The notes below the pieces were generated by a model that saw only the letters and a list, made by a program, of their open reading frames with translations, was not told the origin of the DNA and made no database searches. A DNA stretch of 42,605 nt from Clostridia bacterium. Its GTDB lineage: Bacteria; Bacillota; Clostridia; Oscillospirales; CAG-272. The DNA is taken from the NCBI GenBank assembly GCA_017411605.1, contig JAFQPR010000082.1:1-42605 (forward strand), written 5' to 3'. This document shows positions 35,221 to 41,846 of the stretch, one piece after another. Made by a program: the position numbers and the translations under genes. Every line of letters begins with the position of its first letter. Within the stretch, counting starts at the first letter, position 1.

Positions 35221-35438
35221 GCCAAACAAAACCAAATATCATTTTTAGGATAAACGCCCTGTTATTTTATAGGGGGTTTTGTACCCTTTTTCATTTTTTT
35301 ATACAAGTCGGATATAATAAGGCAAAAGCGCTTGTTCCACTGACTTGTATATGGTGTTTATCCGTAATAGTTGGTTTTGTTTGGCGACAATTGGAGTTGG
35401 CGTTTTTCGGTGCGGTGACTTCGGTTGCCGCACTTTTT
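35221..35438 (+). ncRNA. Candidate structured RNA (independent sRNA or leader)
   Basis: Three nested inverted repeats form a long rod. Outer: GCCAAACAAAACCAA (35221-35235) with TTGGTTTTGTTTGGC (35371-35385), 15 perfect pairs. Middle: GGATAAACGCC (about 35248-35258) with GGTGTTTATCC (about 35353-35363), one G-U. Inner: ATACAAGTC (about 35301-35309) with GACTTGTAT (about 35342-35350). A large 5' side loop between middle and inner stems holds a small AGGG/CCCT hairpin. A UUCG-capped terminator follows at 35410-35438. No long reading frame on the plus strand fits this stretch. I do not recognise a known family; 6S RNA was considered because of the rod shape but is not demonstrated. A MITE is another possibility. 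Confidence 0.6.
35410..35438 (+). terminator. UUCG-tetraloop terminator upstream of the membrane protein gene
   Basis: GTGCGGTGAC (35410-35419), loop TTCG closed by C-G, GTTGCCGCAC (35424-35433), then TTTTT. Ten pairs including two G-U. It stands 38 bases before the next start codon, so it either ends the RNA or acts as an attenuator for the gene. Confidence 0.88.
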
Positions 35439-35476
35439 GATTTTCACCAAAAAAATTTAAAAGAAGGACGTTTAAA

Positions 35477-36517
35477 ATGCTAACCCTAATTATTCTATTC
35501 TCAGTTGTTTTTGCGACCATTAGCATAGGCGCACAAATTTTCATCTCAAAAAAGTGTGATAACAGTGACGATATTCCAGATTCGTCAAAAATCAAAGCAG
35601 GTGCAATTATCTTATTGGTACTTAACGCTTATACATTAATCAAAACGGTAATTAATCTTACGATTAGGTATCCTGCAAATTATACAATGTATGATGTTGA
35701 AGAAGAGCTCGGACTTATGTTCGTTTACAGTTTTTCAATACTCATAATTATATCTTACATAGCATTCTCAATATTTTTGCTAATGAAATCTAAAACACTT
35801 GCTGTATTATCGTCAGTGTTTATTATATTCATCACTCTTTTCAATGCGATTATTGTTCGAACTACAACTATACTATCCAGTTATATTTCGCTTTTACCTA
35901 CATTATTAGTACTGTCTTCGTTTGCGATTATATTCGCTCCGATACGCATCGGATATCAAAAGATTATAAAAGCAACTCCGTATTTGTTATTACTTGACAT
36001 AATTAATACTATAATTCATATTATAAACGCAGGCTTTAGTTTTGATATTGTTATTTCAATCCTGACAATCATTCTTGAAGTTGCAGCATTTATACTTATA
36101 TTTAATTTCATTGAACCTTCATTGGAAAGTAATGAAAATGCAGAAAACAAAATGATAACACTATCGCAGAAGCAAGGATTACTTTTAATTTTCGCCATCT
36201 TAATCTTCCCACTCATTATTGCGCTAATTTCATCTATCGGAAAGGTTTGGTTATTTGTTTCTTTCATTTTGCTAGCAGTTGCAGTGCCTTTCGTAGTCTT
36301 ATATACGCAAGGGTTAAATATAAAGACTCGAATTGCTGCTGTAGCTATCATTTTAGCGATAGTTATTGGACTGTGTTTAATAGTGAGATTCGTTCCCGAT
36401 AGTGACAGCGGCGGTGATAAATGCGTTTCTTGTGGAGGTGTAGGAATGGTAAATGACGGTTTCTTGGATTTTAAAACTTGTCCTACTTGTAGAGGAACTG
36501 GTTTGCCCCCAAACTAA
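35477..36517 (+). CDS. Polytopic membrane protein with C-terminal DnaJ-type Cys motifs
   Basis: A 346-residue protein with about nine or ten hydrophobic helices spread over residues 1-310 and a short tail with CVSCGGVG (C316, C319) and CPTCRGTG (C335, C338). These CxxCxGxG units are the zinc-binding repeats of DnaJ and also occur as tails on unrelated membrane proteins. AAGAAGGA precedes the ATG. It lies right behind the structured RNA and its terminator, so its expression may depend on read-through. No transport or enzyme motif is seen. The gene is AT-rich compared with the housekeeping genes. Confidence 0.7.
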   Translation: MLTLIILFSVVFATISIGAQIFISKKCDNSDDIPDSSKIKAGAIILLVLNAYTLIKTVINLTIRYPANYTMYDVEEELGLMFVYSFSILIIISYIAFSIFLLMKSKTLAVLSSVFIIFITLFNAIIVRTTTILSSYISLLPTLLVLSSFAIIFAPIRIGYQKIIKATPYLLLLDIINTIIHIINAGFSFDIVISILTIILEVAAFILIFNFIEPSLESNENAENKMITLSQKQGLLLIFAILIFPLIIALISSIGKVWLFVSFILLAVAVPFVVLYTQGLNIKTRIAAVAIILAIVIGLCLIVRFVPDSDSGGDKCVSCGGVGMVNDGFLDFKTCPTCRGTGLPPN

Positions 36518-36588
36518 ATCAAGCTTAATACTCGGTCTTTAATTAAATATGCCTATCGTATACCGAAATATCGGTGTGGCAAAAGTTT

Positions 36589-36615
36589 AGCGAGCCGTTT
36601 TTGCGGCTCGCTTTT
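36589..36615. terminator. Bidirectional terminator
   Basis: AGCGAGCCG (36589-36597) and CGGCTCGCT (36604-36612), perfect nine-pair stem followed by TTT; lies between the membrane protein gene and the converging recombinase fragment. A smaller ACCGAAATATCGGT hairpin occurs just upstream at about 36562-36575. Confidence 0.85.
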
Positions 36616-36617
36616 CG

Positions 36618-36905
36618 TTATTTCAAAACCTTTATATACCTATATATTCTCGTTCTGCTCATATCGCAAACGCGCGCAAGCTCTGACACGTTTAGCTCGC
36701 CGCTGACGTAAGAGGGATAATGCCGATAAAATATCGCCGGAATATCGTCCTTCGTAAGCTTCGGTCTGCCGATGCGCACGCCCTTCGCCTTTGCGTTTGC
36801 CATTCCCGATTTTACGCGCTCGCGTATCATTCCGAGTTCAAGCTCGGCAAATACGCCGGACATCTGAATAAATGCGTTTGACATTGGGTCAAGTCTGCCT
36901 ATAAT
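36618..36905 (-). pseudogene. C-terminal fragment of a serine recombinase (resolvase/invertase)
   Basis: The frame reads IIGRLDPMSNAF, then FAELELGMIRERVKSGMANAK (given in part as FAELELGMIRERV), RIGRPKLTKDD and a C-terminal helix-turn-helix SELARVCDMSRTRIYRYIK. These are the E-helix and DNA-binding parts of small serine recombinases. The catalytic N-terminal half with its serine is absent: the coding similarity stops abruptly at about 36905, where the terminal hairpin of the four-helix-bundle unit begins. The missing half is not found elsewhere in the window. Confidence 0.82.
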
Positions 36906-36908
36906 GGC

Positions 36909-36962
36909 AAAAAGTTGGACACATTACATAGGAAAAACTTAAAATGATGTGTCCAACTTTTT
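36909..36962. repeat. Terminal inverted-repeat hairpin, copy 1
   Basis: AAAAAGTTGGACACAT (36909-36924) and ATGTGTCCAACTTTTT (36947-36962): 16 perfect pairs around a 22-base loop. It directly abuts the stop region of the decayed four-helix-bundle gene and would work as a terminator. A near-identical hairpin is at 41025-41077 by the second gene copy. Confidence 0.9.
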
Positions 36963-36963
36963 A

Positions 36964-37307
36964 TCATAGATTGTTTTTAGCGGTGTTAATAGAACTAATC
37001 AAAATTCGTCTTATTTTACCGGAATCGATACTCATTTTACCATAAACAGAATCGCTAATTATATTGGTTTTCACAAATAACTTTAACCAATACTCTGTTT
37101 CGTGGCATTCCTTGAGTGCAATTTGCATTTTTGCTACGAAATCAGCCTTACTGCTTGCGTAGTTCGCTTCATGAATATTTGCGCCTTACTTGTACCGCTG
37201 CGTAAAAGCTGGTTAGTTAAAGCATTCTTCCCTTTTAAGCTTTCGCAGAGATTAACAATATCGATAGCAAATTGCATTGATAAATCAAGAACAAGGTTTT
37301 CTGACAT
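36964..37307 (-). pseudogene. Frameshifted four-helix-bundle protein (bAvd/23S-IVP family)
   Basis: Read from ATG at 37307 (GAAGG upstream) the frame gives MSENLVLDLSMQFAIDIVNL and continues to NQLLRSGTS, then shifts: one base is missing at about 37186 compared with the intact copy. Restoring it gives IGANIHEANYASSKADF, KMQIALKE, ETEYWLKLFVK and ISSINTAK to a stop at 36964, 114 residues in all, collinear with the gene at 41216-41560 and clearly similar throughout. So it is a decayed relative, not a recent exact duplicate. A sequencing error is the alternative explanation. Confidence 0.85.
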
Positions 37308-37321
37308 AAAGCCTTCAATGA

Positions 37322-37379
37322 ATGAAATGACAGTAAACCGTCATGAAATGTTATACTGCTGCGCATAAAACATGAAATG
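37322..37379. repeat. Degenerate hairpin array upstream of the decayed copy
   Basis: ATGAAATG occurs three times (37322, 37343, 37372), separated by short palindromic stretches: TGAC...GTCA at 37328-37343 and TTAT...ATAA at about 37351-37368. The layout matches the TTGAAAT-linked hairpins beside the intact gene but is shorter and eroded. Confidence 0.6.
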
Positions 37380-37632
37380 AAGCTACTATTGAATAAAAGG
37401 ATTGGATACACTACACTTATATGATATTGCTAATTTAATCGGTATTAAAGACGACGCTACTGTTTTTGGACTTAATCATCGAATTTTAAACCGTGTGACC
37501 ATAGAAAATTACAGATACTGCGTTTCGCTCATAAAACATCTTACGGACATGCCATATATATCTTGCAAAGCTTGCAACAAAGCGGTATTTAAACCCACAA
37601 GAGCCGGACCGATTTGCAAAAGTACTTTCATT
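37380..37632. other. Unassigned stretch downstream of the FAD oxidoreductase
   Basis: About 250 bases with no convincing gene. On the minus strand, in frame after the oxidoreductase stop, there is an open stretch of 48 codons without start (begins NESTFANRSGSCGFKYRF); other frames on both strands are also open for 40-75 codons. It may be a fragment of a mobile or repeated sequence. No hairpin terminator was found for the oxidoreductase. Confidence 0.4.
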
Positions 37633-39846
37633 TTAATAAATTCGTATTTCAGGTATAACCGCTTTTGTATTTCCAACAGTTCTCTGCACGTCAATTTTGA
37701 TACCGCGCACGACGGTAGGTTCAAGATCAATAACAACCAATCGCATAATATTATCTGTGCATTTGTGTACTTCACACCACCCGGTTTCCGTCAATACAAG
37801 AAGCGAGAAGTCCGTAACCATATTCATAGCAACAGGCTGTTTCATATATCCGTATCCATATTCCGAGAAAGGAATATCAAATGTGATTCGCACCTGAGAA
37901 ATCATTTTTTCTTTGTCAAACATTAACTCGATACTATTAGGTACATCACTTTCGGATATCCATGCGTACTCTTTTCCGGAATTAGGCCAATTTATTCCGT
38001 TTATTGCGTTTTTAGGCTCTCCACCTTTGACAAAGGAAGTTGCAGTTGCAACTGCTTGCAATGCCAGATCGTTTACATCATGATTTTCAACGTATGGAAT
38101 GTTCATCCCATCCTTCAATAGAAGCTGCTGCAATTCGTCAATATAACCGTCTCTGACACCTCTCGGTGTTGTATTCCATTTTTTACAAAGATAAGCTGCA
38201 GTACCTACCGCTTGTCCCATCGTTCCAATCGTAAGTTGTACTCGCACGGGTCCGAGTCCTAAATGAGTAACGCTGATACATCTTCCCACCATCATAAGAT
38301 TTTCAATATTTTTAGAGTATAATGCTCCGAAAGGGATTGGTGAGATAGGAATTTTCTCGTTCGAGGTGAAGGCTCCCTTTTTGCCGGAAAAAATTCCGCT
38401 CGGGTGATGAACGTCAATTTTCCAACCGCAATATCCGATTGAATCAAAGTACTTACGTTTTTCTACATAATCATTTTCTGTAAGAATATAATCCCCGATA
38501 AGTCTTCTTGTTTCGCGCTTTGCGTTATACGTGCCCAACTTCACGAGCTGATAATTTCTTGCCTTCTCGCGATCTGCCCAAGAATTTTTCAACCAATCAA
38601 AATAACCGACGGACATTCTTATCATCGAATCTCTAACATACTCATTTTCAAACAAATCATCGTAGTCGTTTGGCATTTCAAGCCACCATTCTCCAATTCC
38701 GATCCTTGTCGGTACCCTGCCGAGTTCATCTTTTTCGGGAAGCTTAAACGCCCACTCCGGTGCTTTATAATCAATAGCACTATTTCGTTCTTCAGCGTAA
38801 TAACTGCAAACCGTGTAGCTTTTATTTCCCGGTGCGGTAGCACTTCCGCTCATAGTACATCCATCCGCTAAAATAGGTGCAAAAGACTCATTGTGTTGAA
38901 ATTTCGCTTCCCTTCCTATGCGGTATTGAGCGCCGGCATAATATCCCAGCCATCCGTCTCCTGTTGCATCAACGTAATAATCTGAAGTAAACTTATACTC
39001 TTCTTGGCTCAACGTATTAATCGTAAAAACATCGGTAATTTGATTGTTATCTGTAACAGCATCGATAAGCAACATATTTGAAAATACATCGAGATTTTTT
39101 TCTTGTTTTGTGAATCTCTCAAACGTCTCCGACCAAGTTAATGCATTTTTGTAACGGTAAGTTTTGAGTTCGAATACAACACCGGTCTCGTGATATCCAC
39201 GATGAGCAGAGCCTTCAAGCGTTACGTTAGCTTCGTCAGAGGCGTTTCCACCCAACATTGGACGATCATTAATCAGCGCAGTCTTCAAGCCATATCTTGC
39301 ACAGGTAATTGCAGCAACGATTCCTCCAACACCGCCACCAACGATTATCGTATCATAGTATCCCATATACTCCGTTTTAATTTCCAGGCGCTTGATTTCC
39401 GCACGCTGTTTTTTCAGCATGCGGATTTCCTTCGAAGGAGTAAAGTCGTAATCGTTTGTTATCACAACGCAGGCAAAACGCCCAAACCATCCCTTTGTAT
39501 CATATATTTTTAGTATATGCTCGCCTTTTTTTAACTCAAAATCTCCGGCAATCTCAAAATACCAATCCTTGATATGTGCTTCAGCACAAATATGCTCGGA
39601 GCGGATTCCATCGACCTCAACTACTATTCCGTCAGGATTATAATCTGATATCCAATTTTTTGTTCTTACATATATCCTATAATATCCATCTTCGGATGTG
39701 ACAAAAGCCGTTGTTGCCGGATTTACCGATTCACCAGCTCCGTTAGCCATCAGATACGCTTGCCCCATTTCGCGCACAAACTGTGTTTCGAGAATAAATC
39801 CGCCGTAGTCGTTAAATTCTACTGCATCTATCCATATTTTTTCCAT
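37633..39846 (-). CDS. FAD-dependent oxidoreductase with flanking CBM-like domains
   Basis: A 737-residue protein. An N-terminal beta-rich, carbohydrate-binding-like domain (about 1-135) precedes an FAD_oxidored domain: dinucleotide motif IIVGGGVGGIVAAI (about 167-180), MLGGNASDEANV and YYVDATGDGWLG, and ending motifs MVGRCISVTHLGLGPVRVQ (in part). The C-terminal about 120 residues form a discoidin-like beta domain. Such proteins occur in glycan-utilisation loci of Bacteroidota and Clostridia; reaction unknown. No signal peptide. ATG at 39846 is chosen because AGAGGTGG precedes it; a GTG four codons upstream lies in that site. Divergent from a PocR-AraC regulator. Confidence 0.85.
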   Translation of the reverse strand: MEKIWIDAVEFNDYGGFILETQFVREMGQAYLMANGAGESVNPATTAFVTSEDGYYRIYVRTKNWISDYNPDGIVVEVDGIRSEHICAEAHIKDWYFEIAGDFELKKGEHILKIYDTKGWFGRFACVVITNDYDFTPSKEIRMLKKQRAEIKRLEIKTEYMGYYDTIIVGGGVGGIVAAITCARYGLKTALINDRPMLGGNASDEANVTLEGSAHRGYHETGVVFELKTYRYKNALTWSETFERFTKQEKNLDVFSNMLLIDAVTDNNQITDVFTINTLSQEEYKFTSDYYVDATGDGWLGYYAGAQYRIGREAKFQHNESFAPILADGCTMSGSATAPGNKSYTVCSYYAEERNSAIDYKAPEWAFKLPEKDELGRVPTRIGIGEWWLEMPNDYDDLFENEYVRDSMIRMSVGYFDWLKNSWADREKARNYQLVKLGTYNAKRETRRLIGDYILTENDYVEKRKYFDSIGYCGWKIDVHHPSGIFSGKKGAFTSNEKIPISPIPFGALYSKNIENLMMVGRCISVTHLGLGPVRVQLTIGTMGQAVGTAAYLCKKWNTTPRGVRDGYIDELQQLLLKDGMNIPYVENHDVNDLALQAVATATSFVKGGEPKNAINGINWPNSGKEYAWISESDVPNSIELMFDKEKMISQVRITFDIPFSEYGYGYMKQPVAMNMVTDFSLLVLTETGWCEVHKCTDNIMRLVVIDLEPTVVRGIKIDVQRTVGNTKAVIPEIRIY

Positions 39847-39887
39847 ATTATTTACCACCTCTAAATATAAGTTTTTATAAAAAAATA

Positions 39888-39916
39888 TTGACTTTTTAAC
39901 ATTATAACACTATAAT
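39888..39916 (+). promoter_or_regulatory. Promoter of the PocR-AraC regulator
   Basis: TTGACT (39888-39893), 17 bases, TATAAT (39911-39916). A second extended -10, TGCTATGAT, lies at about 39939-39947. Confidence 0.72.
39901..39906 (-). promoter_or_regulatory. Extended -10 for the FAD oxidoreductase gene
   Basis: Minus-strand TGTTATAAT (TATAAT at 39906-39901), no clear -35. It overlaps the spacer of the divergent regulator promoter, so the two promoters would compete. Confidence 0.55.
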
Positions 39917-39970
39917 TAACATAAAAACTTTGATTTTGTGCTATGATACTTTAAAAAGGAGTGTTTTATT

Positions 39971-40870
39971 ATGATAGATGATCTTAGTGCCATAAAAAAT
40001 TATATAGATCTACTACAAAAAAATCTCAGCTTTGATATCATTATTTATAACGAATGTGGTTTATTACAGAATACAACGCTCTCGGCTATTTCATCTGTTG
40101 GCAAATGGCATACCAATCCCTACTGTTTAAAAATCAAAGAAAACGATTCTTTGCGGAATAAATGTGTTTCACTAAAGTCTTGTTTTGTGAAAAAAATTTT
40201 GAGTGGCAACGGAATTGTAAAAAGCACTTGCTTTTGCGGTGTCACCGAATACGTGCTTCCGATAATGATCGACGGATATCTCGTATCCTTGGTTTCGGCA
40301 AGCGGATTTAAGGGCGAGATAAAAGAAAGCACTTTTCAAATTTTAAGCAAACGCGTGAATTTAGATTATGAAAGCTTTATCGATATGAGAGAAAAAGAGC
40401 TTTCAACAGTTCGCGATGAAGCTTTTGTAATACAAGCGATAGAGATTCTAGGATATCTATTGAAGCGCTATTTACTCGAAAACACCGATATTCCGCAAAA
40501 AATAGTTACTATACATCAAAAAAACAACGGACACGTTCAAAAGGCTATAGAATACATCTCAAGTAATTTTACCAAGCAAATTGATGCTGAAATGGTTGCA
40601 AATCATTGTCATGTAAATATTTCATATCTTCAACATCTGTTTTCGGACATACTAAACCATGGAATTGCCGAAGAAATACGCCTTAAGCGTTTATTGTACG
40701 CAGCTGAGCTTCTATGCACTACGGATTATTCCGTGAAATACATATCACACGTTACGGGATTTTCGTCACCGGACTACTTTTCAACTGCTTTCAAAAAGCA
40801 CTTTAACGTCACGCCGCTTTTATACAAAAAGAACTATAAAAACGGAAGCCATCACATATCCATACCTTGA
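39971..40870 (+). CDS. PocR-domain AraC-family transcriptional regulator
   Basis: A 299-residue regulator. The N-terminal PocR-type ligand domain (about 8-165) has the expected cysteine/glycine pattern, including CGVTEYVLPIMIDGYLV (in the middle) and SASGF; this domain is known in PocR of propanediol utilisation and in many AraC proteins. The C-terminal double helix-turn-helix spans about 189-292, with VTGFSSPDYFSTAFKKHF (near the end). AAAAAGGAG precedes the ATG. Divergent from the FAD oxidoreductase gene, its most likely target. Confidence 0.88.
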   Translation: MIDDLSAIKNYIDLLQKNLSFDIIIYNECGLLQNTTLSAISSVGKWHTNPYCLKIKENDSLRNKCVSLKSCFVKKILSGNGIVKSTCFCGVTEYVLPIMIDGYLVSLVSASGFKGEIKESTFQILSKRVNLDYESFIDMREKELSTVRDEAFVIQAIEILGYLLKRYLLENTDIPQKIVTIHQKNNGHVQKAIEYISSNFTKQIDAEMVANHCHVNISYLQHLFSDILNHGIAEEIRLKRLLYAAELLCTTDYSVKYISHVTGFSSPDYFSTAFKKHFNVTPLLYKKNYKNGSHHISIP

Positions 40871-41024
40871 TAATCCACAACGTAAAGCATTGTTTAATAC
40901 ACCTCTCAAATCACTATAACAGATATTGCCGCTAATACACAAATTCTCATGTTTTTTAAGCACGGAGTACATATCTTAGTTTATTATAGCGAGCTTTGTA
41001 TTATAAAAAATCTTCCCTTTGAAT

Positions 41025-41077
41025 AAAAAATGGACACATCACAGAGGATTTCTCCAAAATGACGTGTCCAACTTTTT
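41025..41077. repeat. Terminal inverted-repeat hairpin, copy 2
   Basis: AAAAAATGGACACATC (41025-41040) pairs with GACGTGTCCAACTTTTT (41061-41077), with one bulge and one G-U/A-C type mismatch. It is the counterpart of the hairpin at 36909-36962. The 155 bases before it (from 40871) hold nothing I can identify. Confidence 0.85.
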
Positions 41078-41105
41078 ATGAATTTGACTTTGCAGTATCG
41101 GTTTT

Positions 41106-41212
41106 GCGAAGCTAAAGCTTCGCTTGAAATGCGCTTTTCACTTGCGCTTGAAATGATGCTACGCATCTTGAAATGAAACGCATCGCGTTTTCTTGAAATG
41201 CACTAAAGTGCA
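41106..41212. repeat. Hairpin array B: five palindromes joined by TTGAAAT
   Basis: Palindromes: GCGAAGC-TAAA-GCTTCGC (41106-41123), a weak GCGC...GCGC (41131-41147), GATGC-TAC-GCATC (41155-41167), GAAACGC-ATC-GCGTTTTC (41175-41192), TGCACTAAAGTGCA (41199-41212). The constant heptamer TTGAAAT stands between them at 41124, 41148, 41168 and 41193. The last palindrome ends four bases from the stop of the four-helix-bundle gene. Confidence 0.9.
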
Positions 41213-41215
41213 TTA

Positions 41216-41560
41216 TTACGCATTAGCCTTTGCAGTGTTTATCGAGGAAATAAGAAGCTTTCTTATTTTACCGCAGTCGTTTTTTAACTTCTTGTAGACT
41301 TCTTCGGAAATTATGGCGGTTTTCACGAACAATTCGAGCCAATATTCAGTTTCATAGCTTTCCTTTAATGCTATCTGCATTTTGGCAATAAAATCTGCTC
41401 TGCTACTCGCATAATTAGCTTCGTGAATGTTTGCGCCTATTGACGTACCGCTACGGAGAAGTTGATTTACAATAGCAGACTTCCCTTTTATGCTATCACA
41501 AATATTAACTATTGCAACAGAAAAATCCATTGATAAGTCTGCTATTATATTGTTAGTCAT
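41216..41560 (-). CDS. Four-helix-bundle protein (bAvd/23S rRNA IVP-like, TIGR02436 type)
   Basis: A 114-residue all-helical protein. The family signature NQLLRSGTSIGANIHEANYA (about 35-54) is intact, followed by KMQIALKESYETEYWL and a final ISSINTAK. Relatives include the protein encoded in 23S rRNA intervening sequences and the Avd accessory protein of diversity-generating retroelements; the fold forms pentamers and binds nucleic acid in the Avd case. No reverse transcriptase or template repeat is present here, and there is no rRNA gene. ATG at 41560 follows AAAGGG at 9 bases. The gene is embedded between palindrome arrays. Confidence 0.88.
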   Translation of the reverse strand: MTNNIIADLSMDFSVAIVNICDSIKGKSAIVNQLLRSGTSIGANIHEANYASSRADFIAKMQIALKESYETEYWLELFVKTAIISEEVYKKLKNDCGKIRKLLISSINTAKANA

Positions 41561-41587
41561 AGTATTTAACCCTTTCATTAAAGAGTT

Positions 41588-41846
41588 GCGAAGCTGTGGC
41601 TTCGCTTGAAATGGCAACAAGTTGCCTTGAAATGCCTCACGGCTTGAAATGAATCGCACAGTGCTTTTTGAAATGCACTAAAGTGCGTTAAATGAAATCG
41701 CCCTATCCCAATTGATAAATATGCGCCACGACGGAAAACCGCGTGGCGCATTTCAAGCTCACAAAGTGAGCATTTCAATCACCAAAGGTGAATTTCAATT
41801 GCTCGATTTATCGGGCGAATTTCATTGTAATTCGCGTTGCGAATTA
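41588..41846. repeat. Hairpin array A with internal inversion
   Basis: First half: GCGAAGC-TGTG-GCTTCGC (41588-41605), GGCAACAAGTTGCC (41613-41626), GCC-TCAC-GGC (41634-41643), GCAC-A-GTGC (41656-41664), GCACTAAAGTGC (41675-41686), joined by TTGAAAT at 41606, 41627, 41644 and 41668. Then a large stem ATGCGCCACG/CGTGGCGCAT (41721-41751), after which the heptamer is inverted, ATTTCAA at 41750, 41772 and 41792, separating GCTCAC-AAA-GTGAGC (41757-41771), TCACC-AAA-GGTGA (41779-41791), a TTGCTCGAT/ATCGGGCGA stem (41799-41818) and TAATTCGC-GTT-GCGAATTA (41828-41846), which includes the stop codon of the next gene. Confidence 0.9.

Noticed and set aside
35310-35345. cre-like catabolite repression site in the RNA apical loop
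   Set aside because: GCAAAAGCGCTTGTTC has the central AAAGCGCTT but the outer positions do not match the CcpA consensus well; more likely part of the RNA structure.
35221-35385. MITE or insertion element
   Set aside because: Perfect 15-base terminal repeats fit, but no target-site duplication is visible and the promoter is aligned to the repeat edge; kept only as an alternative to the RNA call.
37402-37926. Plus-strand open frame of 174 codons near the FAD oxidoreductase end
   Set aside because: Starts at TTG without a ribosome site and its second half is antisense to conserved oxidoreductase sequence.
41216-41560. Diversity-generating retroelement
   Set aside because: The gene resembles Avd, but there is no reverse transcriptase, no variable/template repeat pair and no target gene in the window.
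41106-41846. CRISPR array
   Set aside because: The constant unit is only seven bases, the variable parts are self-complementary and of uneven length, and there is no cas gene.
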